A stretch of DNA of 41,000 nucleotides from Oligoflexia bacterium (lineage in GTDB: Bacteria > Bdellovibrionota > UBA1018). The stretch is from the NCBI GenBank assembly GCA_903935335.1, contig CAIZRG010000057.1, positions 1 to 41,000 of the forward strand, read 5' to 3'. This document shows positions 6,306 through 14,507 of the stretch, piece after piece. The notes under the pieces are model-generated. The model was not told the origin of the DNA. It searched no databases and saw only the letters and a list, made by a program, of their open reading frames with translations. Numbering within the stretch: the stretch's first letter is position 1; each line of letters starts with the position of its first letter. A program made the translations under genes and the position numbers.

Positions 6306-8441
6306 ATGCGTGGATTGCAAGGAAGCATACACTCACTTTGGGCGGCGGTATCCAAGTCTCGAAACTTAGAGATGAGTCTCAGCTTGATTCTAGGTCTAGG
6401 GCCTTTTGCTGCTGGTTTTGAGGCTTTTCAGCTTTTCAAGCCTGTGGTTGTTGATTATTCAAGCTTTCAATGGATTGCTAAAATGGATCTTATTGAAGAA
6501 CCCTTGGATGAGCGCTTCTTGAAAATGCACGAAAGTCAGTTTTTTGACGTAAAGTCCTTTTCGAAGCAAGCTGTTTTAGGTAAACTCACATGGGTTGACT
6601 CACTTAGCCTTAGGGCTGCGGCACCTTTAGTCGTGAAACCTGAGTCTTCTGATGAATTGAGAACTATGAAACCTAAAAATCCAAAAACCTTACATCAGCT
6701 ATTAGCTGTTCGACTTTTGACAGCTTTGAATACGTCGGAGGTCAGTCTAGGAAACCCCCCTTTGTTTGGACAAACCCAAGAACTCAACTCTACTCATTTG
6801 ACTTCTTTCGTGATCCCCTCAGATCCTCTTGCGTTTATGAGCCAAAAAAGAGGAGAGGAAGTGAGCTCTGCTCAGCAGTGGAACCCGCTGATCTCAAGAC
6901 GGTTTAAAAGAATGGCTACAAGAGCTCCGAAAGTCATTGCGTGGGTAGACCCGGAAGATTTTACTCCGGTAGGGCAAAAAATTGGGGAAACCTTAGGGAC
7001 AATCTACTATCAAACATTAACAGCTCATTTGACGGCTCTTCAGCCACTGGATAGGAGTACAAAGCCTTCCAATGCCCCCTTATTCGCTTTTTCAAAAATG
7101 GGTTATTTGCCAAGATCAGGGATTACTGAGCCTCTGATGGTTGCCTCACAGTACCTTCAAAAAGTCTCAGCATCCCAGAAGAAGGCAGGGGGGTATCCTG
7201 ACCCAGTCCTTCCTGAACTTGAGCTTAAAACTGAGAGACTGACTTTTGTTGAAGCAGCAGATCCTGCTCGAACCCCGATTTATGGACTTGAGGTTGAGGT
7301 GATCTCAAGTGAGGCTATAGGTCACAAGCAAAGGGGCTGGCAGCTGGCTTTGGCCCAAGACCATTGGTCGACTTTATTTTGGTCGGATTCTGAATCTAAG
7401 GCGAGTGAAGAAGTTCCCCTTTTTCATCAAAACACCATTAGGCTTCTTGAGCGGATGTACTTAGAAGAGGCGACTCAACAGCCAAGATCTGGAATCATCT
7501 ACGGAAATGTTCCAGCAGGTTGGCAAGTTGACATTGCTAAGAGTGATCTTTTGTTGGAAGTGGAGCCGGTTTATTTTGACTTAGACTCTCAGCCAGTGAC
7601 CCCTGATCAGACAGAGGTTCCCAGGTTTTTTGCTTTCCTGGCCGTGAATCCTGGATCCAGGGTGATTTACTTGCATTCAACTCGAGGCATAGAGGACGGG
7701 GGATTAGCTATTCCTGTTCTTCCTGCGACCGCCACCTATGTCAACTTAGAGCAAATTTCAGTGGATCAAAAATTCAATGGGATTCTTTATGATGAAAATG
7801 AGTCCCGCTCCGAGCAGCTTTGGCCTTTAGGGGGATCGACTGTTCGAATGATTGGTCAGCCCCATGCTGTGACCGTAACTGATGTAAACGGATATTTTGA
7901 AATTAAGAATGTGGTTACTGTTGGGAGCTACCCTGCCTATGTTGAATCTTATAAAGTAGTTGAAGATGAGCCTGGGATGATGCGCTCTTTGGGTTTTACG
8001 CATCGCTACCGGGTAAATCCTCAGGATATGGAAAACCAGCAGCTTTTCCGGATTTCACCGGCTCAAATCAAAGGCTGGATGAGACAAGTTCCCGAAGGGG
8101 TGAGTCAAGAAAGTGGTCTTCTTGTGGCTGCATTTCACCATATGAGGGCTATCACTTCAGAGTTTAAGCTTTTACCTGGAGTGACTGCACTTCCCTCCTC
8201 TGCTGATTTAGTGCCATCGGCTTATACCTTATCCCAATCTGGGTATCTTCAATCGTCAACCTATCTTCAACCTGATCAAAATCGAATTTTGGGGATCCAA
8301 CTCCCAGAAGGGCCGGTGGTTGTCAAACTCCACGATGATCCAAGTGGAGAGATGCTCTGGTCAGAGCTTGTGTTTGCATCGCCGGGAGTGGTGAGTATGG
8401 TGGGGCCTTATTCGCTGAAAAAAATCTTGTCGCGGCCCTAA
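6306..8441 (+). CDS. Large envelope protein of unknown function with a carboxypeptidase-regulatory-like domain
   Basis: 711 residues, not recognised as a named family. Near the N-terminus LSLILGLGPFAAGFEAF is hydrophobic, so the protein may be exported or anchored. Start ATG 6306 lacks a good ribosome site; ATG 6372 (MSLSLILG) would place the hydrophobic run at the very N-terminus and is a fair alternative. Around residues 480-550 the pattern FNGILYDENE, GGSTVRMIGQPHAVTVTDVN and GYFEIKNV resembles a beta-sandwich of the carboxypeptidase-regulatory-like or SdrD-B type, common in surface and outer-membrane proteins. The rest is mainly beta-rich with no catalytic motif seen. It sits 55 bases before xseB, with an AGACC/GGTCT hairpin at 6273-6287 upstream. 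A surface or periplasmic role is inference. Confidence 0.55.
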   Translation: MRGLQGSIHSLWAAVSKSRNLEMSLSLILGLGPFAAGFEAFQLFKPVVVDYSSFQWIAKMDLIEEPLDERFLKMHESQFFDVKSFSKQAVLGKLTWVDSLSLRAAAPLVVKPESSDELRTMKPKNPKTLHQLLAVRLLTALNTSEVSLGNPPLFGQTQELNSTHLTSFVIPSDPLAFMSQKRGEEVSSAQQWNPLISRRFKRMATRAPKVIAWVDPEDFTPVGQKIGETLGTIYYQTLTAHLTALQPLDRSTKPSNAPLFAFSKMGYLPRSGITEPLMVASQYLQKVSASQKKAGGYPDPVLPELELKTERLTFVEAADPARTPIYGLEVEVISSEAIGHKQRGWQLALAQDHWSTLFWSDSESKASEEVPLFHQNTIRLLERMYLEEATQQPRSGIIYGNVPAGWQVDIAKSDLLLEVEPVYFDLDSQPVTPDQTEVPRFFAFLAVNPGSRVIYLHSTRGIEDGGLAIPVLPATATYVNLEQISVDQKFNGILYDENESRSEQLWPLGGSTVRMIGQPHAVTVTDVNGYFEIKNVVTVGSYPAYVESYKVVEDEPGMMRSLGFTHRYRVNPQDMENQQLFRISPAQIKGWMRQVPEGVSQESGLLVAAFHHMRAITSEFKLLPGVTALPSSADLVPSAYTLSQSGYLQSSTYLQPDQNRILGIQLPEGPVVVKLHDDPSGEMLWSELVFASPGVVSMVGPYSLKKILSRP

Positions 8442-8496
8442 ATTTTAAAAGTTCAAGGCTTGAGGTTTTGTTCAAGAGTGGTTACATTAATAAACT

Positions 8497-8769
8497 ATGT
8501 GCCCTTCACCTCTTCAAGAACCGACGCAGGATCTCAATAAAAAGCCTGATTTTGAGTTGGCCTTAGAGCAGCTCCAAGGTGCTGTTCAGAAGCTTGAAAG
8601 TGGAGAACTCACTTTGGAACAGTCTTTGAAAGAGTTTGAAGAGGGAGTTCGTTTGACTCGAGTTTGTCAAGAGTATCTTCAGATAGCTGAGCAGCGGGTT
8701 GAAATTCTTGTTAAAAATTCAGGAACGCAACAAGTTGAGCTACAACCTTTTCCAACCGTACGAAACTAA
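8497..8769 (+). CDS. xseB: Exodeoxyribonuclease VII small subunit
   Basis: 90 residues, slightly longer than the usual 70-80. The family core runs from about residue 17 to 72: FELALEQLQGAVQKLESGEL, TLEQSLKEFEEGVRL, then a helix ending in AEQRVEIL. Several XseB chains coat the catalytic XseA subunit to form exonuclease VII, which degrades single-stranded DNA in the cytoplasm. XseA is not in this window. The gene ends 16 bases before the tlyA start, so the two are probably co-transcribed; xseB-tlyA neighbours are common in bacteria. The first 16 residues (Pro- and Gln-rich) are outside the family core, but ATG 8497 is the only good start in frame. Confidence 0.9.
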   Translation: MCPSPLQEPTQDLNKKPDFELALEQLQGAVQKLESGELTLEQSLKEFEEGVRLTRVCQEYLQIAEQRVEILVKNSGTQQVELQPFPTVRN

Positions 8770-8785
8770 AACAATCCAACGAGGA

Positions 8786-9544
8786 ATGGCCAAGCGATTA
8801 GATCAGCGCTTAGTTGAAATGGGTTTAGCAGTCTCCCGTGAAAGAGCTCAAAGTCTGATTCTAGCAGGCAAGGTCCTAGTGGATGATAATCCTAAATTAA
8901 AGCCAGGAAGCTTCGTGCCTGACTCCTCAGTCATTCGGGTAAGAGGTGAAGACCACCCTTATGTTTCTCGAGGAGGACTCAAGCTCCAAGCGGCGTTGAG
9001 TGAGTTCAAGATCCAAGTATCGGGACGAACAGCTATGGATATTGGCGCATCGACGGGAGGTTTTTCGCATGTACTTTTACTCAATCAAGTTCATCGAGTG
9101 ATTGCTCTTGATGTGGGTTACAATCAAATGCATTGGAAAATTAGATCCGATCCTCGGGTTCAGGTGCTAGAAAAGATAAATGCAAGATATTTAGATTTTT
9201 CACAAATAGGTGAAAAAGTAGATATTCTAGTGATCGACGTGTCATTTATTTCATTGGAAAAAATACTGCCGGCCTTAGTTCAGTTTGCACATGCACAGAC
9301 AGACTGGGTGACACTCATTAAACCCCAGTTTGAGGTGGGGCGGAATAAAGTTTCAAAAGGAGGGGTGGTGCTCAACGAATCTGATCAAAAAGAATCAGTC
9401 GATCGAATCACTCGATTTACTGAAAGCCTTGGTCTCAGGCGCTTAGGTTTGATAGAGTCACCCATCAAGGGAATGAACGGAAACCGAGAGTTTCTCGCTC
9501 ACTGGAAAATTCGTTCAAGGAATGAACAAGGAATGAATGCGTAA
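8786..9544 (+). CDS. tlyA: TlyA-family rRNA 2'-O-methyltransferase
   Basis: 252 residues from ATG 8786, preceded by ACGAGGA. This start gives the family N-terminus MAKRLDQRLVEMGLAVSRER; the frame is open further upstream but that part overlaps xseB. Residues 3-60 are an S4 RNA-binding domain (RAQSLILAGKVLVDD). Then comes the TlyA/FtsJ-like methyltransferase: YVSRGGLKL with Lys66, the SAM loop DIGASTGG at 85-92, the VIDVSFIS strand and LIKPQFEVG. These supply the K-D-K-E set. Family members methylate ribose of cytidine in 16S and sometimes 23S rRNA; older annotations call them haemolysins. The last codons overlap the next gene's start by 8 bases, indicating translational coupling. Confidence 0.92.
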   Translation: MAKRLDQRLVEMGLAVSRERAQSLILAGKVLVDDNPKLKPGSFVPDSSVIRVRGEDHPYVSRGGLKLQAALSEFKIQVSGRTAMDIGASTGGFSHVLLLNQVHRVIALDVGYNQMHWKIRSDPRVQVLEKINARYLDFSQIGEKVDILVIDVSFISLEKILPALVQFAHAQTDWVTLIKPQFEVGRNKVSKGGVVLNESDQKESVDRITRFTESLGLRRLGLIESPIKGMNGNREFLAHWKIRSRNEQGMNA

Positions 9545-10499
9545 GTCAGTTCTGATTTTTCTTAGCTTTGTTTTTCTCATTCAAGGGTGTGCGACTGCTC
9601 GTCGTTCCAGGGAGTCTCAAAAGGATCAAAGTGCAAAGTCGCCCCTGAGTACGGAGTCTTCTCCTCTTGTTTCTCAAGAGGTTTATGGGCCATCTGAAGT
9701 CTCACCTCAAAAAGAGTTACAGTCTACGGGTGTCCGTCCCATTGTTTTGGTCTTAGGGCCAGGTTTCGCTCGTGGTTTTGCATATGTTGGAGTTTTTCGA
9801 GCCCTTACAGACTCAAAAATTCCTATTGGCGCTATCTACGGAACTGAAATGGGGGGGCTGATTGGGGCTCTTTATGCTGTGAGTGCTAACATGAATCAGT
9901 TTGAATGGGCATTGCAGAAGTTAAAAGGTGAGTTGTTTCAGCCCTCAAAAAATCTTTTGTCTTTCATGAGAGATGAGCCAAATCATGGAAACGATTTGTT
10001 ACAGCAACTCAAGAATATTTTTGGTAAAAAAGATTTATCACAATTAAAAATCCCACTCAAAATAGCCATCCAATCCCAAGAGAGTCAAGCTGTTCTTGTT
10101 TTGGATCGAGGGAGTCTTGTCCAGGCCCTTCGAGCAGCAATGGCAGAGCCAGGGCGGTTGACGCCTAGTTATTGGCCTCAGGATCAGACTGGGACTCTTG
10201 CAGTTTCTGCAGCAGTGGTACGACCTTTTCTCGTGGAAGAGGCGAAATTATCTGGGATTGGGCCTGTGGTGGTTATCGATGTTTCAGACAGGGGTGGTTC
10301 TGTTGATTTTTATGATCATGAGCTTCAACAAGCAGATCTGGTGATCAGACCAAATGTGAAAGATGTGAGTCTGATAGATTTTAAAAAGAAAACGGAGTTA
10401 GCTTATAGAGGAAAAGAAGCTGTGAAAAAAAGAATGTCAGATATTCTGAGTCTAGTTGGAATGTCAGATTCAGTCTTAAAAAGGAGTGAAGATCTGTGA
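9537..10499 (+). CDS. Patatin-like (RssA-type) lipoprotein with both catalytic residues replaced
   Basis: 320 residues. A lipobox ends the signal peptide (FLIQGC, Cys18), followed by a Ser/Gln-rich linker to about residue 65, so the protein is probably a lipid-anchored envelope protein. Residues about 67-290 follow the patatin fold: VLVLGPGFARGFAYVGV (oxyanion loop), AIYGTEMGGLIGALYA, AMAEPGRLTPSYWP, and a VVIDV strand. In active enzymes the nucleophile motif is GTSMG; here it is GTEMG, so the Ser is Glu104. The dyad Asp of DGG is also gone (S224-A225-A226). The enzyme is therefore probably catalytically dead and may be a binding or regulatory protein. It overlaps tlyA by 8 bases and the PBP1A gene by 4, suggesting a joint envelope operon. 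Confidence 0.8.
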   Translation: MRKSVLIFLSFVFLIQGCATARRSRESQKDQSAKSPLSTESSPLVSQEVYGPSEVSPQKELQSTGVRPIVLVLGPGFARGFAYVGVFRALTDSKIPIGAIYGTEMGGLIGALYAVSANMNQFEWALQKLKGELFQPSKNLLSFMRDEPNHGNDLLQQLKNIFGKKDLSQLKIPLKIAIQSQESQAVLVLDRGSLVQALRAAMAEPGRLTPSYWPQDQTGTLAVSAAVVRPFLVEEAKLSGIGPVVVIDVSDRGGSVDFYDHELQQADLVIRPNVKDVSLIDFKKKTELAYRGKEAVKKRMSDILSLVGMSDSVLKRSEDL

Positions 10500-13171
10500 G
10501 TGAGAGTTCTCCAGAGAGTTTGATTCAGGATCCTTCCAAAAAAGAAGGAGAATCTCAGGTTTTAAAAGGTATTTTTTTGGTGATTGTTTTTTTGACTTCA
10601 GCTGCCATTTTAGGAGTTGGAGGTGTCTATGTGTATTTTTCAAGGAATCTCCCTGAAATTATTAGTGTGGCTGATTATCGCCCACTGGGAGTCACTCAGG
10701 TTGTAGCTACTCACACCGATGGAAAGACTGAGACCCTTGGAGAGTTTTTTAAAGAGCGTCGATATATTATACCTTACGAAAAAATACCAGAAATCTTAGT
10801 CAAAGCTTTTATATCAGCTGAAGATGATAAATTTTTCGAGCATCTTGGTATTAATATTTTTAGTATTTTACGAGCAGGAATTGCTAATTTTAAGGCAGGT
10901 CATGTTGTTCAAGGCGGGAGTACGATTACCCAGCAAGTTGCAAAATCTCTTTTATTGACGCCAGAAAAGAGTATCGATAGGAAAATAAAAGAAGTCATTC
11001 TAGCAAATAAAATTGAAAGAAATCTTACAAAAAAACAGATTCTTTTTCTTTATTTGAATCAAATTTATCTCGGGCATGGTGCCTACGGAGTTCAAGCTGC
11101 GAGTAAAACTTACTTTAGAAAAGATGTTTCTGAGATTACCCTTGCAGAAGCAGCGTTGCTTGCCGGGATGCCCCAAGCTCCAGGAAAATATAGCCCACTT
11201 TTGAACTCAAAAAAAGCAAAAGAACGTCAAGTTTATGTTTTAAGACGGATGTTCGAAAATAAATATATTACTCAAGAGCAGGTGAATGAGGCATCCCAGC
11301 AAGTCTTAAAAATTTATCGTGATGACGACTTAAATCGAAAATATGCCCCTTATTATGTAGAGCATGTTCGAAAATATTTAGTTGAAAAATATGGAGAAAA
11401 AGCAGTTTATGAGCAAGGTCTGACAGTCTTAATTCCTGCTCAAGTCGAGCTGGTTGTTGCAGCAGGTAGAAGTGTTCGAGAAGGGCTTCGGACTGTGGAT
11501 AAGAGGTTAGGTTACCGTGGACCTTTACAGAGTTTAAAAAATACGAAGGAGGTCGAATCTTTTTTGAAAGATTATCAAAATAAACTGATTGAAAAAAAAT
11601 TTCAGTTTCAACTTTTTCTTCCGGATGGACGGCTAGACGGACGAATGGAATCGGCTGGGTCGCTTTCATTTTTTGGAATTTCTTCTGAAAGAGAGCTTCT
11701 CGAACCTAAAGAACTTTACCAAGCTATTGTAACAGGTTTTGATAATAAAAGAAAAATAGCAAAAGTGATGATTGGGACAATTTTAGGTGAGCTGCCCTTA
11801 GAAAAAATGAAATGGGCTAAGCCTGTTCGAGATGAGGCAAACCCGCAAGCTTTTCGTCCAGAACCTGCTTTGCCATCAAAAGTATTCCACAAAGGGGATG
11901 TCATTTTAGTGAGTCTGTTTCAAGAAACAGAAAAAAATTCAGAAAAATCAGAAGAATCTTCTCCAGTTGTGGTTGCACTTGAACAAAATCCGTTGATTCA
12001 GGGGGCGCTTCTTTCCTTGGATGTGAGTTCGGGAAATGTCTTGGCTATGGTGGGAGGGTATGACTTCGAGCAGTCTGAGTTTAATCGTGCAACTCAAGCT
12101 TTGCGGCAGACTGGGTCTGCTTTTAAACCTATTATTTACTCTTCTGCTATTGAAAAAGGGTTTACTCCGGCCTCGGTGATTGTTGATTCTCCTCTTGTTT
12201 TTAAAGATTCGGAAGGTTTAAATTCCTGGAAACCTAATAATTATGAGGAAAAATTTTATGGGGACACTATTTTTAGGCAAGCGTTAATTAAATCTAGAAA
12301 TATTCCAACTGTAAAACTTGTTCAAGCAGTACAAGTTCCTTACTTAGCGGAGTATGCTAAGCGTTTGGGAATGTCAGGGCCTTTTAATGCTGACTTGTCT
12401 ATTGCGCTTGGAAGTGCTTCTGCATCTCTTTTAGAATTAGCCCGGGTTTATTCACTTTTTCCAAGACTGGGAAGGAAGGTGAGCCCTATTTTTATCTCAA
12501 AAATTATGGATCGAGATGGACGAGTTTTAGAAGAAACATTGCCACAAACTGTTTTAGGCATTCAGAGTATGCCTGTTCCGGTAGTGTCTCCCAGTGTGAC
12601 TCCCAGTCCCAGTCCAGCAGGGGAAAATTTATCAAATGACCCTGGGAAGTTGGTGCTTCAAAATTATCCTTTTATTAACGATCCCCAGCAGCTTCTAGAT
12701 CCCCGAGTCGCCTATGTGATGACCCACTTGATGAAAGAAGTCGTTACTTTTGGTACCGGGCATGAGGCCAAAAATCTTGGACGGGTGGCAGCTGGAAAAA
12801 CAGGGACGACGAATGATTCGGTGGATGCATGGTTTTTGGGTTTTACTCCACAGATAGTAACAGGGGTCTGGGTTGGTTTTGATAATCAAAAAAGCATAGG
12901 GCCTTCTGAGACAGGTGCTCGCACTGCATTACCTATTTGGGTGGATTATATGAGAGATGCCGTTCAAGCTCATCCAGCCACTGACTTTGCAGTGCCTCCC
13001 GGGGTTGTTTTTGTCAACATTGATCCCAATACAGGAAAGCTTGCTCCCAGTAATGCACCCTTTTCTATTCAGGAAGCTTTTATTGCAGGAACTGAGCCTA
13101 ATGAGTCTTTGGATTTAGGCTCTTCAGGCAGTGCATCTCAAAGCGATTTTTTTAAAGAAGATAGAGATTAA
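10496..13171 (+). CDS. mrcA: Bifunctional penicillin-binding protein 1A (GT51 plus transpeptidase)
   Basis: 891 residues, class A PBP that polymerises and crosslinks peptidoglycan in the periplasm. GTG start at 10496 overlaps the previous stop (GTGA) and has AAGGAG in front. One membrane helix at about 24-48. GT51 domain about 85-260 with EDDKFFEHLG (Glu109), GGSTITQQVAKSLLL, and KIERNLTKKQ (Glu174). Between the two domains is an OB-like insert with divergent sequence. Transpeptidase motifs: SAFK (Ser541, Lys544), SRN (Ser600) and KTGT (768-771). Two low-complexity stretches occur, a Ser/Pro-rich loop near 700-715 and a Ser-rich C-terminus. The neighbouring lipoprotein and TonB-like gene suggest a cell-wall and envelope cluster. 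Confidence 0.95.
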   Translation: MSESSPESLIQDPSKKEGESQVLKGIFLVIVFLTSAAILGVGGVYVYFSRNLPEIISVADYRPLGVTQVVATHTDGKTETLGEFFKERRYIIPYEKIPEILVKAFISAEDDKFFEHLGINIFSILRAGIANFKAGHVVQGGSTITQQVAKSLLLTPEKSIDRKIKEVILANKIERNLTKKQILFLYLNQIYLGHGAYGVQAASKTYFRKDVSEITLAEAALLAGMPQAPGKYSPLLNSKKAKERQVYVLRRMFENKYITQEQVNEASQQVLKIYRDDDLNRKYAPYYVEHVRKYLVEKYGEKAVYEQGLTVLIPAQVELVVAAGRSVREGLRTVDKRLGYRGPLQSLKNTKEVESFLKDYQNKLIEKKFQFQLFLPDGRLDGRMESAGSLSFFGISSERELLEPKELYQAIVTGFDNKRKIAKVMIGTILGELPLEKMKWAKPVRDEANPQAFRPEPALPSKVFHKGDVILVSLFQETEKNSEKSEESSPVVVALEQNPLIQGALLSLDVSSGNVLAMVGGYDFEQSEFNRATQALRQTGSAFKPIIYSSAIEKGFTPASVIVDSPLVFKDSEGLNSWKPNNYEEKFYGDTIFRQALIKSRNIPTVKLVQAVQVPYLAEYAKRLGMSGPFNADLSIALGSASASLLELARVYSLFPRLGRKVSPIFISKIMDRDGRVLEETLPQTVLGIQSMPVPVVSPSVTPSPSPAGENLSNDPGKLVLQNYPFINDPQQLLDPRVAYVMTHLMKEVVTFGTGHEAKNLGRVAAGKTGTTNDSVDAWFLGFTPQIVTGVWVGFDNQKSIGPSETGARTALPIWVDYMRDAVQAHPATDFAVPPGVVFVNIDPNTGKLAPSNAPFSIQEAFIAGTEPNESLDLGSSGSASQSDFFKEDRD

Positions 13172-13180
13172 CACCGATTC

Positions 13181-13214
13181 CCCATAAGGGAAGTCGTGTG
13201 TAATCACTTATGGG
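13181..13214 (+). promoter_or_regulatory. Inverted repeat covering the start codon of the TonB-like gene
   Basis: CCCATAAG at 13181-13188 is perfectly complementary to CTTATGGG at 13207-13214, and the second arm contains the ATG at 13210. An alternative smaller hairpin, TTCCC/GGGAA (13178-13192), shares the left arm, so two exclusive folds are possible. The purine-rich AAGGGAAG lies 16 bases from the ATG, too far for a standard ribosome site. This could control translation or be fortuitous. Confidence 0.35.
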
Positions 13215-14043
13215 AACTCGAAGGTTTCTTCAGTCGGGATTTTTTTCCCTTTTAGCGCATCTTGCCTGGGTTGTCATATGGGCTCACCTGGTTGACTTAC
13301 GTTTAGCTCAAAATCAGAAAAGAAAATGGATTTCGCTTACGACTCGTGCAGAGAAACGCTTGGATCTTATTCAAGAAAGAAAGAATCGCATTGTTCAAAC
13401 TCAGTCTGGAGTTTTAGCTCAAAGGCCTAAGAAAAATGCATTCCTAGGTTTAAAAAATCAAGTGGTCCATTCTGAAAGCGTTGGGCAAGTGATTAGCTCT
13501 GAAAATCCTAAAAAATTTATTCAAAACATAAAACGAAATCGAAAAAAAACGGTGGAAAATCGCAATTTAAGGCTGAGTCAGCTGGGAATTCCTCTTCTTG
13601 CTTTACCCTCTTCGAAAGAAGCAGATCATCCCCAGTGGGCCTCTCCAGAGGCTTTTCCTCAGGACACTTGGAAGGGAATCAAGCAGTCAGATTACACGGC
13701 ATTAAATACTCGAGAGTACTTATTTTATGGATATTTTCAGAGGATACGTTCTCGTTTGGATCAAGCTTGGGTTCCTCTCTTAAGAGAAAAACTAAGTCGA
13801 TACTATCTCAGGGGAAGGCATTTGGCTAGAGAAGTTGAACATATGACTCAAGTTTTAGTAGTTCTCAATGACCATGGGGAAATTGTTCGTGTTCACCTTT
13901 TAGGAGAGTCAGGAACTCAAGATTTAGACGATGCGGCAGTTGAAGCTTTCAATCAAGCAGGACCCTTCCCAAATCCACCTATTGGGATGATTGACCACAA
14001 TCGTGAAGTTCAAATTCCATGGAACTTCATTTTGAAGACTTAA
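13210..14043 (+). CDS. TonB/TolA-like protein with C-terminal TonB domain
   Basis: 277 residues. An N-terminal membrane helix at about 9-30 (FFSLLAHLAWVVIWAHL) is followed by a long basic periplasmic linker, and residues about 195-277 form a TonB_C fold: a helix (RLDQAWVPLLREK), a strand pair (QVLVVLNDHGEIVRVHLLGES), DLDDAAVEAFNQAGPFPNPP and the IPWNFIL end strand. Such proteins pass energy from an inner-membrane ExbB/ExbD or TolQ/R motor to the outer membrane; no motor genes are nearby. The linker has many Lys and Arg instead of the Pro-rich stretch of classical TonB, so it could equally be a TolA- or AgmX-like protein. The start lies within the inverted repeat described above. It follows the PBP1A gene by 38 bases. 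Confidence 0.75.
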   Translation: MGTRRFLQSGFFSLLAHLAWVVIWAHLVDLRLAQNQKRKWISLTTRAEKRLDLIQERKNRIVQTQSGVLAQRPKKNAFLGLKNQVVHSESVGQVISSENPKKFIQNIKRNRKKTVENRNLRLSQLGIPLLALPSSKEADHPQWASPEAFPQDTWKGIKQSDYTALNTREYLFYGYFQRIRSRLDQAWVPLLREKLSRYYLRGRHLAREVEHMTQVLVVLNDHGEIVRVHLLGESGTQDLDDAAVEAFNQAGPFPNPPIGMIDHNREVQIPWNFILKT

Positions 14044-14061
14044 AAGGGCAACAAGAAAAAA

Positions 14062-14415
14062 TCAACCCCTCTGAGGTTTTTTCATCTGATTGAGCCCTTC
14101 TTGGAGAAGGTAACCATCCCAGATTTCATCCATCCTACGAAAAGTTTCAATGACAAGCTCTGCTGCTTTTCGCTCATGAATTCCTTGGACTTTGGAGAGT
14201 TGCCGTACTGCACTCAAGATCGCCTTAAAGGGAGCAGTTTCAGTCAGTTGATAAAGCTCTGACGAGAATTCTCGTCCTGAGTGGTTTTTACTAGAAACAA
14301 GGGCTGTATTGAATACTCGGATCAGCTCATCTCGCTGAGCCGGTGAATTGTGAATCGGAGACTTGCGAGATGAAGCAGCAGGATGACCGATATAGGATCT
14401 ATTTGCATAGGACAT
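14062..14415 (-). CDS. Small protein of unknown function
   Basis: 117 residues, no family recognised. ATG at 14415 with GAGAG seven to eight bases upstream on the minus strand supports the gene being real. There is no signal peptide or membrane segment; the N-terminal 25 residues are polar (Ser, His, Pro), followed by a helical stretch (RDELIRVFNTAL, then FKAILSAVRQLSKVQGIHERKAAEL and RRMDEIWDGYL). It is probably a cytoplasmic helical protein. It converges with the TonB-like gene, with an 18-base gap containing a weak hairpin (AACC/GGTT) with a T run that may end plus-strand transcription. It shares the strand of folD, 92 bases further, but the gap suggests a separate promoter. Confidence 0.6.
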   Translation of the reverse strand: MSYANRSYIGHPAASSRKSPIHNSPAQRDELIRVFNTALVSSKNHSGREFSSELYQLTETAPFKAILSAVRQLSKVQGIHERKAAELVIETFRRMDEIWDGYLLQEGLNQMKKPQRG

Positions 14416-14507
14416 GATAATCTCTCAGTTTGATAAGAACAACGTTTTCTAATTTTCAACCATAACCTCAGGATTGCCTCATTCACAAGTTACTTTCATA
14501 AGAAATC

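Noticed and set aside
11268..11669. 133-codon frame antisense to the PBP1A gene, and similar antisense frames in fliW, flgK, astD and leucine dehydrogenase
   Set aside because: They lie wholly inside strongly supported genes, have no ribosome site and no family similarity, so they are shadows of codon use.
14064..14082. Terminator after the TonB-like gene
   Set aside because: Only a 4-bp AACC/GGTT stem can form around a 7-base loop. The T run is present but the hairpin is too weak to list as a terminator.
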